From positions 280,001 through 344,000 of the forward strand of contig QNQO01000454.1 in assembly GCA_003290165.1 (NCBI GenBank): DNA of 64,000 nt, written 5' to 3'. Below, one piece after another: positions 1-10,924 of this stretch (its first letter is position 1; every line of letters begins with the position of its first letter). A program made the translations under genes and the position numbers. This DNA is from Berberis thunbergii (taxonomy: Eukaryota > Streptophyta > Magnoliopsida > Ranunculales > Berberidaceae). The notes beneath the pieces were generated by a model, which did no database searches, was not told the DNA's origin, and saw only the letters and a program-made list of their open reading frames with translations.

Positions 1-176
1 ACAAGGGTTCGAGTGTGAGCATACCTGTCAGGGCCAGAAAGATGGTGAACTATGCCTGAGCGGGGCGAAGCCTGAGAAAACTCTGGTGGATGCTCGCAAC
101 GATATTGATGTGCAAATCGTTCGTCTAACTTGGGTATAGGGGCGAAAGACTAATCAAACCATCTAGTAGCTGGCTG

Positions 177-207
<31 letters not shown>

Positions 208-1231
208 TCGAGCGCGAGTTCTATTGGGTAAAGCCAATGATTAGAGGCATCAAAGGCTCTACGCCCTTGATCTATTCTCAAACTTTAAATAGGTAGGATG
301 GTGTGGCTGCTTTGTTGAGCCGTACCATGGAATCGAGAGCTCCAAGTGGGCCATTTATGGTAAATAGAACTGGCGATGCGGGATGAACCGAAAGCTCAAT
401 TATGGTGCCCAACTACGCGCTAACCTAGAACCACAAAGGGTGTTGGTCGATTAAAACAGTAGGATGGTGGTCATGGAAGTCGAAATTCACTAAGGAGTGT
501 GTAACAACTCACCTGCCGATCCTAAGAGTCTGGGTAACCTCGTCTGAGAGCGCAAACTGCTTGAACTTCAAAAAGGAATTGGGTTAAAATTCCTAACCCG
601 GGATGCGGCATTTAGCGGCAACGTTAGGAAGTCTGGATACGTCGGCGGGGCCTCAGGAAAAGTTGTCTTTTCTGTTTAACAGCTTGCCCCCCCTGGAAAT
701 GGCTCAGGCGAAACTAGGGTCTAGTGGCTGGAAGAGCACCGCACGTCGAGTGTTGTTCAGTGAGCACCCCAAAGCCCTTGAAAATTTGAAAGACCAAGTG
801 TCAATCGCGCCCGGTCGTACTCATAACTGCATTAGGTCTCCAAGGTGAACATCCTCTGGTCAATAGAATAATGTAGGCAAGGGAAGTCAACAAAATGGAT
901 CCGTAACCTTGGGAAAAGGATTGGCTCTGAGGATTGGGCTTGGGGGGTTCTTGTCCCGAACCTGTCTGATGTTGGTGGACTGCTCGAGCAGCTTTTGCTG
1001 GCGTCAAACAGTCGCTTCAGAACTGTGTGCCGACTGGGGCATGGATTGGGAATGGTCCCTTTGGGGTCCCTCCCCGTTTGTCAAACAGTCGACTCAAAAC
1101 TGGTACGGACAACGGGAATCCGACTATTTAATTAAAACAAAGCATTGCGATGGTCCTTACGGATGCTAACGCAATGTGATTTTTGCCTTGTGCTCTGAAT
1201 GTCAAAGTGAAAAAATTCAACACAGCGAGAT

Positions 1232-1265
<34 letters not shown>

Positions 1266-1276
1266 ATCATCTAATA

Positions 1277-1309
<33 letters not shown>

Positions 1310-1367
1310 ACTGTTTTTGTCAACTATCCAGCGAAACCACAGCCAAGGGAACAAGCTTGGTAGAATC

Positions 1368-1407
<40 letters not shown>

Positions 1408-1786
1408 ACTTTGAAATACCACTACTTTTAAAGTTATTTTACTTACTCCGTGAGTCGGAAGGGGGGCATTTCTCTTCTTTTTGGATACAAGGGTCGTCTC
1501 GGTGGCCCGATCCGGGCAGAAGACATTGTCGGGTAAGGAGTTTGGCTGGGACGACACATCTGTTAAAAGATAACGCAGATGTCCTAAGATGAGCTCAACG
1601 AGAACAAAAATCTCGTGTGGAACATAAGGGTAAAAACTCGTTTGATTCTGATTTACAGTACGAATACGAACCGTGAAAGCGTGGCCTATCGATCTTTTAG
1701 GACCTTCGAAATTATAAGCTAGAGGTGTCAGAAAAGTTATCACAGGAATAACTGGCTTGTGGCAGCCAAACGTTAATAGCGACATT

Positions 1787-1826
<40 letters not shown>

Positions 1827-2261
1827 GAGCAGAATTCACCAAGTGTTGGATTGTTCACCCACCAATAGGGAATGTGAGCTGGGTTTAGACCACTGTGAGA
1901 CAGGTTAGGTTTACCCTACTTATGATAGTGTAGCGATAGTAATTAAATCTAGTACGAGAGGAACCGTTGATTCACACAATTGGTCATCGCGGTTGGTTGA
2001 AAAGCTAGTGGCACAAAGCTACTGTGTGCAGGATTATGACTGCCGACCTGCAGTAGGGGCCTTTAGGTTCCCAAAGGCACGTGTCATTGGTAAAGCTCCA
2101 CGATGGATGAGTCACAAGGGCAGCCTTGAAGTACAATTTCCACCGAATGGTGGGTATAATCTTTTTGCAGACGACTTAAATACGCGACGGGGTATTGTAA
2201 GTGGCAGAGTGGCCATGCTGCCACGATCCACAGAGATTGACCCCATGTCGCATCGATTCGA
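1..2261 (+). rRNA. Degenerate 25S rRNA, 3' part (pseudogene-like copy)
   Basis: Large-subunit rRNA, entered part-way through; its 5' part lies outside the window. Recognisable blocks include the GACTCTCTTAAGGTAGCC helix-69 region (about 1240), the AACTGGCTTGTGGCAGCC peptidyl-transferase region (about 1749), the intact sarcin-ricin loop AGTACGAGAGGAACC (about 1950) and the conserved 3' end near 2261. Against plant 25S as I know it, sequence is missing at about 520 (near 290 nt), 1229 (about 15 nt of the usual GGTAAACGGCGG stretch), 1412 (about 50 nt) and 2040 (about 70 nt). Many C-to-T and G-to-A changes are present, including GGGATAAC to GGAATAAC beside the peptidyl-transferase centre. Known: functional rRNAs do not tolerate these losses. 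Inference: a decayed, probably methylated, non-functional copy. Open reading frames here are shadows. Confidence 0.93.
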
Positions 2262-2579
2262 CCCTCCCTTTCAACTCCTCTAAACAAAATCTCTCCAACT
2301 CTCACAACACATTCAATCAAAAAGCTCCCACACAAGCAAGGCTCCATGGTCAAGGATGAAAGCAAAGAAAAAAATGATTAAGGACTGTGAAGATTCGGAT
2401 ATCATTTGCCACTATAGGATAAAAGTCGAAGGAAAATTCACATATCTCCGTTGGTTGGAATGACGGATTTTCATGCTTGGACAGATGCATACACAGATGC
2501 TTCAATCATTAAAAATTCCACCTAAAGTGCTTGGTGAATAAAATATCCATGGACTGATGGAATGATACATGTAACGGTC
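2262..2579 (+). other. 3' external spacer remnant of the rDNA unit
   Basis: About 320 bases between the 25S 3' end and the 12-bp repeat array. It starts pyrimidine-rich, as plant 3' ETS often does, then becomes AT-rich. I see no Pol I promoter (plant TATATAGGG-type start) and no gene. Confidence 0.55.
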
Positions 2580-4292
2580 CACGAAATATTACATGGAACA
2601 ATCCATTGAACGATACGTGGAATGTTCATTGGAATGGTCCGTGGAACGTTCTGTCAGCCCTGACACAGTTCCATGGAAAGGTCCAGTGAACGTTATGTCA
2701 GTTCCGGCAAATTTTTTTGGAACAGTACTTGGAGCGTTCCATGGAATGAGTGGATGCACACTGCTCGCCCACGACCTATCCATGGCGTGCCCATTGCATG
2801 ACAAGTCTTATGCACATCGTCTTATCATTCGTTGGTGCATGCCCACAACATGCTCACGGCATGCCCATTGCATGCACAGATGGATGCAAAAATGAATGGA
2901 ATCCTTGAAGGAATGATGGAACGTTCCATGGAATGGTCTATCAGTCCTTGCATAAATCCTTGGAACGTTCCATGGAATGGTCCTTGGAACGTTCCTTGAA
3001 AAGGTCCATAGAACCAGTCATTGCACATTTCCTCGGAACGATCCGCCAGTCCTTGCACAGATCCTTGGAAAGGTCCATGGAATGTTCCCTGGAACGGTCC
3101 ATGGAATGTTCCCTGGAACGGTCCGTTGAAGGTTTCCTGTAATGGTCCAGGGAACGTTCCATAGAACGGTCCATCAGTCCTAGCACAGTTCCTTAGAACG
3201 GTCCATCAATCCTGGCACAACTCCTTATAACGTTCCCTGGAAAGTTCCAAGGAACGATCTCTGGATTTGTCCATGGAACGTTCCCTGGAATGGTCCATCA
3301 GTCCCGACACAGTTCCTTGGAACGACCTACGGAACATTCCAAGGAACTGTGGAAAGACTGACAGATCGTTCCATCAACCGTTCCATGGAATTGTGCTAGG
3401 ACTAACAAACCGTTCCATGGAACGTTCCAAGGAACTGTGCAAGGACGGATGGATCGTTCCATAGACTGTTCCATCAACCGTTCAATAGAACGTTCCATGG
3501 AACTGTGCCAAGACTGACAGACCGTTCCATGGAACGTTCCCAAAACCGTTTCATGGACCTTTCCAAGGAACGTTCCCAGAATCGCTCCAAGGACCATTCC
3601 AAGGACTGTTCCATTGAACGTTCCAAGGAACTATGCAAGGACTGACGGATCGTTCCATAGACCGTTCCATGGAACTGTGTCAGGACTGACAGACCGTTCC
3701 ATGGAACATTCCTATAACCTATCTAAGGAAAGTTCCATGGACCGTTCCAATGAACGTTCCCAGGACTATTCCATGGAAAATTCCTTACAACTCTGCCAGA
3801 ACCGTTCCAAGGAATGTTCCGTTGACAATTCCAAGGAAAGTTCCGTGGACAGTTCCAAGGAACGTTCCATAGACCATTCCAAGGAACTGTGCTAGGACTG
3901 ACAGATCGTTCCATGGAACGTTCCTAGGACTGTTCTATGGATTGTTCCATGAAACGCTCCATGGGTCGTTCCAAGGAACGTTCCATGGACAGTTCCACAG
4001 AACGTTTCATGGACCGTTCCAAAAAACGTTCCCAGGACTATTCCATGGCACGTTCCCAGGACCGTTCCAAAAAACATTTCATGGACCGTTCCATGGAACA
4101 TTCCTTGCAACTGTGAAAGACTGACAGACCGTTCCTTGGAATGTTCCATGGATCGTTCCCAGGGTCTCTCCATGGAACGTTCCATAGACCATTCCAAAGA
4201 ACTATGCAAGGACTGACAGACTGTTCCATGGATCATTGCAAGGAATTGTTCCAGGACTGACAGAACGTTCCACGTATCGTTCCACGGACAAT
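2580..4292. repeat. 12-bp self-complementary tandem repeat array (GGAACGTTCCAT)
   Basis: Variants of GGAACGTTCCAT follow one another for about 1.7 kb; for example TGG recurs at 3066, 3078, 3090, 3102 and 3114, an exact 12-base period. The unit is a rotation of its own reverse complement, so the array reads the same on both strands and could fold into hairpins or cruciforms. Every so often a longer spacer of the type TGTGCAAGGACTGACAGACC breaks the period. A non-repeat island at about 2750-2890 carries two copies of GCCCATTGCATG. Twelve bases equal four codons without stops, which explains long spurious frames on both strands (MERS, WNVP or GTFH repeats). It sits between 25S and 18S, where the intergenic spacer belongs. 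Confidence 0.93.
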
Positions 4293-4296
4293 TCCA

Positions 4297-4350
4297 TAGA
4301 CTGACGAAACGATGTCGACTAGGGATCGGCGGATGTTGCTTATTGGACTT

Positions 4351-4389
<39 letters not shown>

Positions 4390-5083
4390 AGGGAAGTATG
4401 GTCGCAAGGCTGAAACTTAAATGAATTGACGAAAGGGCACCAACAGAAGTGGAGCCTGCGGCTTAATTTGACTCAACACGGGGAAACTCACCAGATCCAG
4501 ACAAAGTAAGGATTGTCAGTCTGAGAGATCTTTCTTGATTCTATGGGTGGTGGTGCATGGTCGTTCTTAGTTAGTGAAGCGATTTGTCTGGTTAATTCCG
4601 TTAACGAACGAGACCTCAGCCTGCTAACTAGCTATGTGGAGGTGACCTTCAACGGCCAGCTTCTTAGAGGAACTATGGTCGTTTAGGCTATGGAAGTTTG
4701 AGGCAATAAAAAGTTTGTGATGCCCTTAGATGTTATGGGTCGTACGCACGCTACACTGCTTTATTCAACGAGTCTATAGCCTTGGCTGACAGACCCGGGT
4801 AATCTTTGAAAATTTCATCGTGATGGGGATAAATCATTGCAATTGTTGGTCTTCAACGAGGATTCCTAGTAAACGCGAGTCATCATATCGCGTTGACTAC
4901 ATCCCTGCCCTTTGTACACACCGCTTGTTGCTCCTATCGATTGAATGGTCCGGTGAAGTGTTTGGATCGCGCCGACGTGGTTCGCCGCCGGCAAGGTCGC
5001 GAGAAGTTCACTGAACCTTATCATTTAGAGTAAGGAGAAGTCGTAACAAGGTTTTCGTAGGTGAACCTGCGGAAGGATCATTG
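4297..5083 (+). rRNA. Degenerate 18S rRNA, 3' part
   Basis: Small-subunit rRNA from about position 1020 of the usual ~1808 nt to its 3' end. It is recognised by CTAGGGATCGGCGGATGTTG at the start, the ATTTGACTCAACACGGGGAA block near 4468, TGTACACACCGC near 4913 and the 3' end GTAGGTGAACCTGCGGAAGG. The first ~1 kb is absent and the sequence joins the 12-bp array directly at about 4293. Conserved sites are mutated: the near-universal ACACCGCCCGTCGC reads ACACCGCTTGTTGC (C-to-T at CpG-rich positions), and the usual GAATGCCTAGTA is shortened to GATTCCTAGTA. With the 5' domain gone this cannot be a working rRNA. ORFs inside are shadows. Confidence 0.95.
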
Positions 5084-5302
5084 TTCAAACCTGCATAGCA
5101 GAAAGACTCGCGAACTTGTCAACAACTATATTGGGAGAGGGATACGGGTCTCTTGGACTCTTTCCCTCGATTCGGACCGAGAAGTTCCCTTGTCGACATT
5201 CTTTGGCTCTGAAAAAATAACAAACACGGCGTGATCAGTGCCAAGGAAAATTTAATAGAAATAGTTTGCTCTTGCAAGATGGTATTGCTTATTTGATATT
5301 TG
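5084..5302 (+). other. ITS1
   Basis: Spacer between the 18S 3' end and 5.8S, about 219 bases, within the normal plant ITS1 size range. The order 18S-ITS1-5.8S-ITS2 is preserved. It is less GC-rich than typical angiosperm ITS1, in line with the decay seen in the flanking rRNAs. Confidence 0.85.
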
Positions 5303-5365
5303 AATGACTCTCGGCAATGGATATCTCAGCTCTCGCATCGATAAAGAACGTAGCGAAATGCGATG

Positions 5366-5409
<44 letters not shown>

Positions 5410-5464
5410 TGCAAGTTGCGCCCAAATCCACTAGACCTAGGGCACGTCTGCCTGGGCGTCACGC
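5303..5464 (+). rRNA. 5.8S rRNA (mutated copy)
   Basis: About 162 bases, the normal plant 5.8S length. It begins at AATGACTCTCGGCAATGG and ends near GGGCGTCAC. The conserved plant motif M1 (CGATGAAGAACGTAGC) reads CGATAAAGAACGTAGC, M2 (GAATTGCAGAATCC) is intact, and M3 (TTTGAACGCA) reads TTTGAATGCA. The changes are G-to-A and C-to-T, as expected for deaminated methylcytosine in a silent copy. Full length, but with the substituted motifs and its broken partners I infer it is not functional. Confidence 0.93.
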
Positions 5465-5685
5465 ACAACGCCATGCTCAACACAAGCAATATTTTCGTGT
5501 TGATGAGCGAAAATTGGCCCCCCTGTGCTATCTCAGCTCGGTAGGCCTAAATGATGGCCTTGAGCGATGGGCATCACGATCTATGGTGGTTTAATTCCCC
5601 TTTCATCGTAGACCGGCGTCGTGTTTGCCTCGTTGACCACTCGAGCTGTACAAACCCTTGTGTGTTGCATTTAGCCCTAAAAATG
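5465..5685 (+). other. ITS2, truncated
   Basis: Spacer after 5.8S. A TGGTGGTTTAATTCCCC block near 5584 recalls the TGGTGGTTGAA segment of plant ITS2. The expected start of the next 25S (CGACCCCAGGTCAGG) never appears. The GC-richer sequence gives way to AT-rich DNA at about 5685, so the rDNA unit is broken off inside ITS2. Confidence 0.7.
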
Positions 5686-7150
5686 TAAAGATTTTGAAAA
5701 TAGACACTGGAATCCAAAGATAGTCACGGGACATGTATGCTCGAACCATAATCGGGTTGTATTAAGAATGGTCGATGAAAAATATTCAGATGCTGAGAAT
5801 TTTCTCTACTTGACAATGTTTTCCATGAGATTTAGTATTTTTGTGAGTCTTAGTAATAATGACTTTTTATTTATTTAAACTATTATAAAAGCTTTTTGCT
5901 TTATTTTCCCCTTTAGGATATTGATAAAAATAATGAATTTTTATTTATTTAAATTATTATAAAAGCTTTCCAAAAAAAGTTGAAATTGTTGAAAATATTG
6001 GATTCGAACCTTGGTCAATTTATAAAATGGGCAAGTACCTAACCAATGTAGCAACTTGAGGAAATATATAACTCTAGCGACTTTGTATTTATGTAAACTA
6101 TTGTAAACTGTTAAAATTTATATCATTTGTCGTTGAAGTATAAAAAATGTATGATATGTAAAATTGTGGAGTCGAGAAATGTATAACATGAATGAAACAA
6201 CAAAAACTAATTTGTCCATTAACATCACACTATATAAAAGTTGAAATATGTATGTAAAATTGAGTAAAGATCTTCCCAAAACATATGTAAAAGTATGAAA
6301 ATGAAATTTCTTGATGAACTAGGCGTTTTTTTGAAAAATGATCCTGGGGTGTGTAGATCTTGAAATTCCACCCAAAATCAAAAAAAAAAAAAATTTGCGC
6401 TAATCTGACCACTGAGTGAGAAGTTATGCCTTTTCAAAGTTCGGTACACATTCAATAAATATTTGTCCTTCCAGCGTTCTGCCTTGTCACAGACCAACCT
6501 GTACTTTAATTCGCTCAGTCCGGAAATCATCTACTTTGTTGTTTCATCTCAATGAAATTTGTTGTTTCCTCTCAAGAATTATATGAGTGGGGGATTAGGC
6601 ATTGTCCTGCTAAAACTTGTCCAATAAGAGCGAGGAAAGGAGTGAGGTGCTAAAATATCCATAAAACTAACTGGAATCATCCTGCTAATGTCCATTCTCT
6701 ATCCCATACATTACCTCTCTCCATAATGAGCTACTTGTAAAATTAACTAATGGGGAATCTCTTCAAATATTGCTCAATACCAACTTTTCCATAGTGTATA
6801 AAACATTTTCCTAGGACTCCCCCCCTGGAAGAACTAGCTTTTGGCGATCAACTTGATATCGGAAAGAATCCATAAGGAACGAAAACAGGTACTTTTTGTG
6901 TAGTTAGGGATTTAGAGTTGTAAATTACTTGGTTTTGGTAGTTCATTTAGTTGTTCTATTTTAGTTGAGTGGACAACTGTTCTTGAGTGGTGTAGTGGAA
7001 ATTGTGTATTTTCAAATTGTGTTGTCAATGAATTCCAATGGAAGTAGATAGAGTTGAATGCGGAATTTGAACTGAAGTTGGGACCACATTATTGTTTGGG
7101 TATATATGCGCAATTGTCATTTATACGCTGTGGGGGCTATGAATTGAGAG
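5686..7150. other. AT-rich unassigned stretch
   Basis: No gene recognised. A ~33-base segment containing TTTATTTAAACTATTATAAA near 5870 recurs near 5938. A block near 6000 with GATTCGAACC resembles the T-loop-like motif common in plant dispersed repeats, but no tRNA fold is evident. A 13-base A run lies at about 6380. Confidence 0.4.
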
Positions 7151-7414
7151 GAGTTTGGCGACTAGGCTCGCTAAAAAGCAGTGATCCCGTGGCAAACCAT
7201 CAGAATCAGGTTGAGGTTGACTGGGTTCCCACTTTCTAGACTACCTACACCCTTGCAATGCCGGCTACAAGTCCAGGTTTGGTGATTTGGCGGCCACACT
7301 GAAAAGCAGTGGTCCCATGGCGAGCCATCAGAATCGGTTTGGAATTAACTAGGCTCCCACCTTCTAGACTATCTACACCCTCACAGTAGGGGGGGGGGGT
7401 ACAAGTCCAGGTTT
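7151..7414. repeat. Tandem duplication, two ~128-bp copies
   Basis: Copies at about 7151-7280 and 7282-7414 align throughout (GCAGTGATCCCGTGGC against GCAGTGGTCCCATGGC; both end TACAAGTCCAGGTTT) with an offset of 128 bases. The second copy carries a run of 11 Gs. A short frame overlapping the first copy has no recognisable product. Confidence 0.8.
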
Positions 7415-9204
7415 TGATCAGAAGCTTTCGTTGCTAGGCGTCAGCAGCTAGGCTTATCAGTAGGTATAATCTGTATGTTAGGGTTGACTAGGATCTCTAG
7501 TGCTCGTGCCAAGCATGTGACAGAGTGATGTTTGAATAAATAGGCTGAGCCCATGGGCCCGCAAAGGAAGGGCTAGGGTTTCCTGCATGGTGTGTTATGT
7601 GTACAACGTAGATTGTGCGAGACACGTGTACGGCGGAGGCTGCGTGATGGTTGAGTATTGGTTACTCCCCCTCAATTGATGGCGTTGCGTGCAGTGCCAT
7701 TAATTGATTGATATGGTCTGTGTAGTTTCCTTGTGAACCGTTGTCTTCCAGTTTCCCGCACAGTACTCAATGTTTGGCAATTAATGCTTGAGTACCCGCT
7801 TGGTGAGCCATTATGTCTATATAATGGTGTTTTCCAATCATTGTAGGCATTATCTTTTGCAGAGCTTATCTTCTGTAATGTCCTTGCTTGAAGCAGATGT
7901 TTCGAGTTTTTCAAAGACTGAGGAAAATGTTTTGGGTTTTCCAAAGGCAGAAGTTGAATCTCCGTCTCTGGAGTCTCCGAATGTTATGACATTTGTGCTG
8001 ATCATGCATAGAAATAGTTGTTGTTATGCGTGGTCCCTTGATAGGGCCACATAGTTGGTCCGCTGAGGTCTCGCGATTTCTTCTCATATTTTGGAATAGT
8101 ACGGATTTCCTACCAAGGGAGATGCCTTGGTGTTAGACCGTACCACTTTTACCTTGGTGTGCTTGAATTTCACTACTAACCAATGGCTGATCAAAGTGTT
8201 AGTCGACGTGCGATGTCTCTGGGTGTGGTAGTTCTCAATCACACCTGCCATCGCATATGGGAAAAGTGGTCTCTCTTGATAGCATTGTGAGACCGTAGCT
8301 GCATCGCTGCTTGTGGCCATCCTCATATGCCTCCTTCTAACCTATTTGAGGAAGTTAGAAGGGGGATCGGATGTCTTTTGAGGAAATCAGCAGCTCGTTG
8401 TGAGGTCTACAATGATGTAGTATGAGACTTTTTCATGGTGATTTGACGAAGCAATCTGATCTTTCAATCTCTTTTGCCACTTCATCTTTATCTTGGGAAG
8501 GTATCGAGCATATCCCATTCTCTTACCTTTACTGTCACTTGCAGATTGCTTGCATCAGACTGTTTGCAAGTCTTCGGCAGACGTTGTCCATAGCAAAATT
8601 GTCTTACCTTTTACTTTAGTTTGCACTGTATTCAGATGTTTATAGTGCTCAGTTTTTGTATCCACCTCAGGGCGTTCATAATATGTAACCTTTTGTATCT
8701 GCCTCAGGGCTTTCGTAATATGTAGCCTTTTTTATCTGCCTCAAGGTGCTTGTTGTTACATCTTTTCGATAAAATCAATAAAGTTTGTTTTTTGTAATTC
8801 TTCATTTATTTCTTAAATGATTGAAAATCACATAAGTTTTTTAAGAACTAAAACTCAATATTGACTATGGAAAGAGAAACAAAAAACTTAAAGCAAACTA
8901 ACTGTTGACGGAGAGAAATTGATCCTGGCCTTGAAGTGGATTCGGGTTGCTTTTTGCCGATCATTCGGCAAACTCTCATGGCATTACATAGGTTACTGAA
9001 GAGTATACCTTGCAGAGGGGCGGATCTCCATGCCGACGGAATGTAGAGGGATGTGCTCCTGCTTGCCATGGCCTTTTCGACTCGTTGGGCGGAAGAGCTT
9101 GTTGTTGCTGTATTGCTTGAAAGTGATGTCTCTACCATCTTTTGGCCTTGCACTGGGTTAGGTTGCTCTACATGATGTAGTTGAATATGGGAGCATTATA
9201 TCTA
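7415..9204. other. Unassigned stretch left of a gypsy element
   Basis: I recognise no domain. A 101-residue frame at 8848-9153 on the - strand matches nothing I know and may be a chance frame. A GACACGTGTACGGC motif near 7621 matches the outer end of the LTR at about 11907, so the region may contain remote LTR debris, but no full second LTR can be aligned by eye. Confidence 0.35.
8654..8762. repeat. 37-bp tandem repeat, three units
   Basis: Units at 8654-8690, 8691-8727 and 8728-8762 share TTTTGTATCTGCCTCAGGG followed by a CGTAATATGTAGCC-type end. The third unit is the most diverged. No function is apparent. Confidence 0.75.
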
Positions 9205-9620
9205 TTTTAGTGTGGCGTAGCAATATACTTAACACACTGGTGAAGGGTTGAGACCACTGCTTCCATCTAGTAGAGCCAAGGTCTTCCCTGAATGAGATTG
9301 TAGGATGACGGTGCGTCTACCACCATGCAGTCCAGAAATAAGACTTTCTTGAGTTACGACTCTCCTACCACCGTAGCCAACCTTATCTTTCCAATGGGAA
9401 AACACTTCTCCTCGCTGAATTTGATCAGCGGGTGTTCCGAAGATGTCAGGCTTTCCTCCTTGAGGTCCATGCTATGGAACGCGTTGTAGAACAGAACGTT
9501 AAGTGAACTTCCTGTGTCAAATAGAACTCTTTTTACTTCCCACCTTGCTATGGAGACCGAGATGACTAAGGCATCGTTGTGTGGAGTTCGACTCCTTCAA
9601 GGTCTTTGTCCGTAAAGGTC
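9205..9620 (-). pseudogene. Ty3/gypsy aspartic protease fragment (Tat-like)
   Basis: Read on the - strand, this encodes a retropepsin-like domain that matures gypsy polyproteins. The catalytic DTGSS motif is clear (9503-9518), preceded by WEVKRVLF and followed by LNVLFYNAFHSMDL. About 60 residues on, in another frame, VVDAPSSYNLIQGRPW matches the segment that follows protease in Tat-lineage elements; the same segment occurs in the separate element near 31870. A stop splits the two parts and a TAG follows GRPWLY. No reverse transcriptase follows; the element is truncated at about 9205. It belongs with the gag to its right. Confidence 0.8.
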
Positions 9621-9783
9621 AAGGTGGGAATGGGGCTCTGAACCCGTGAGTGGCAGATGTGTCTATCCTCATTCGCGGATTGTGTCTGCATATCTAGTAG
9701 TATCCGCTTGCAAGACCTGTATAACTGGTCTTCATTCGGTCTGACTCCATAAAAGACCTAGATTATCCTAGGAATCGCCTTCT

Positions 9784-10059
9784 CTATTTCTTTAATTGAC
9801 TCCCCTTGTCCTTTGATTGTTTCGTTGGTTTCTCCGACTTCAGGAACTTATTCAGTTTGCCTTTGCGGATCCAATACTCAACTTCATACCTCAAACTCTT
9901 GTAGTCATTGGTGTTATGGCAGCCCTCCTTGTGGCACGCGGAGTATTTGTCGTTGTCGCGCTTGGAGGGGTTTTCGCGTGTCTTTGGGGGCCACTTCAGT
10001 TCCTCCCAGCTTTTCATGGAGTTAAGTATGTCTGATAGGCTAGCGCTTAGGAGTGTCAC
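9784..10059 (-). pseudogene. Ty3/gypsy gag, C-terminal nucleocapsid-like part
   Basis: A 91-residue frame ending in a Cys/His-poor nucleocapsid region. CHKEGCHNTNDYKSLRYEVE corresponds to the CxFHxDHGHDTEDCxxLKxEIE segment of Tat-type gag, which helps package element RNA. It lies just downstream (on the - strand) of the main gag frame, separated by about 120 bases, so the original single gag appears broken by a frameshift or stop. The zinc-knuckle residues are imperfect. Confidence 0.75.
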
Positions 10060-10180
10060 TACTCTTGATCCAACATAGTTGGATGATTTCTCAAGCCCGA
10101 GCCGACCAGGGTCCGTCCTGTAGTCGTCGCGCTTCGTTTTACTGTATTCCTCGTACTCGCATCTCGTTACCTCCTTGTCC

Positions 10181-10924
10181 CTAAGAGATGAGGGACTTCC
10201 TGTCGCCTTCGATTTCCCTTTTAGCGATTCTAGACTCCTCCAGGGTGATGTATCTCTGGACGCTCTTGAAGAGCTCTGTCATGTCCAGAAGGGGCTTCAA
10301 GGTGAGGTCCTCGAAAAGCTTTCCCTCACTGAGGCCCGCAGTGAAGGTCATCACGGCTGTATCATCGCTGCACCCGTTGATAAGGGTCAACTCGTTGTTA
10401 AAGTGCATGACATACTCTCGGAGTGTCTCACCGAGCCTCTGCCTTAGAGAAAGTACGTAGTGCGGGCCTTTTCTGAAATGTTGACTTCCGATGAAACGTG
10501 TCAGAAATTCCTTCGCTAGTGTTTTGAAGGAGTTGATTGATTTCAGTGGATGGCTGTGGAACCATGTCAGTACAAAGCTTTTTAGACTAGTGGGAAAGGC
10601 TCTGCGCATGACGGACTCGAATCCTTCTTTGGGGGGCATTACGTGCTGGTAATGAAGCAGATGATCGAAAGGATCGGTGGTTCTGTCGTAAAAGTCGAGC
10701 TTCGAGGGAGTGAACTTCCTCGGAAGGGTCTCGTTCATTATCCAGTCTACAAATGGTGGGATGAAAAAGCGATATAGTACATCCGGATCATATGCCCTTT
10801 GGCGAAGGGGGTTCCCAAGGCCGAGCCTCTCTGTCCTGGAGGTGAGCACAGGGTTAGCTGCGCAACCTCCCTTTGTCCAATGGAAATAGCGGGGACTGGT
10901 TCTCCTGCGCTTTCTCCCTATCAT
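10181..10924 (-). CDS. Ty3/gypsy gag (capsid, Retrotrans_gag domain)
   Basis: 247 residues, start ATG at 10924 on the - strand. Residues about 70-240 match the plant retrotransposon gag domain: LPRKFTPSKLDFYDRTTDP, then a WFHSHPLKSINSFKTLAKEF segment and GETLREYVMHFNNE, ending with the ITLEESRIAKRE helix. Known role: forms the virus-like particle of LTR retrotransposons. The frame is open throughout, unlike the rest of this element, but it stops before the nucleocapsid part. An LTR and PBS lie upstream at 11249-11911. Clade assignment to Tat is inferred from the PBS, gag and protease style. Confidence 0.85.
   Translation of the reverse strand: MIGRKRRRTSPRYFHWTKGGCAANPVLTSRTERLGLGNPLRQRAYDPDVLYRFFIPPFVDWIMNETLPRKFTPSKLDFYDRTTDPFDHLLHYQHVMPPKEGFESVMRRAFPTSLKSFVLTWFHSHPLKSINSFKTLAKEFLTRFIGSQHFRKGPHYVLSLRQRLGETLREYVMHFNNELTLINGCSDDTAVMTFTAGLSEGKLFEDLTLKPLLDMTELFKSVQRYITLEESRIAKREIEGDRKSLIS

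Noticed and set aside
1366..1785. 139-residue - strand frame in 25S
   Set aside because: Shadow frame inside an rRNA sequence.
2580..4292. CRISPR-like array
   Set aside because: Period 12 without unique spacers, in a plant nuclear context.
2593..4407. Several 60-171-residue frames with MERS/GTFHGTF/WNVPWN repeats on both strands
   Set aside because: They follow from a 12-base repeat without stops that is its own reverse complement; every frame is open. No evidence of a protein.
4820..5594. Short frames within 18S and 5.8S
   Set aside because: They coincide with conserved rRNA and disappear in other plants' rRNA.
6001..6060. Possible tRNA gene (GATTCGAACC T-loop-like motif)
   Set aside because: No acceptor stem or anticodon arm can be paired; a common motif in plant dispersed repeats.
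7151..7414. Candidate LTR pair from the duplicated 128 bp
   Set aside because: Copies are adjacent, with no internal region, PBS or TG...CA ends.
7540..7660. Second LTR of the - strand gypsy element
   Set aside because: Only a ~14-base match (GACACGTGTACGGC) to the LTR end; the rest does not align by eye.
10175..10460. + strand frames of 90 residues opposite gag
   Set aside because: Antisense shadows of the - strand gag, which has clear family motifs.
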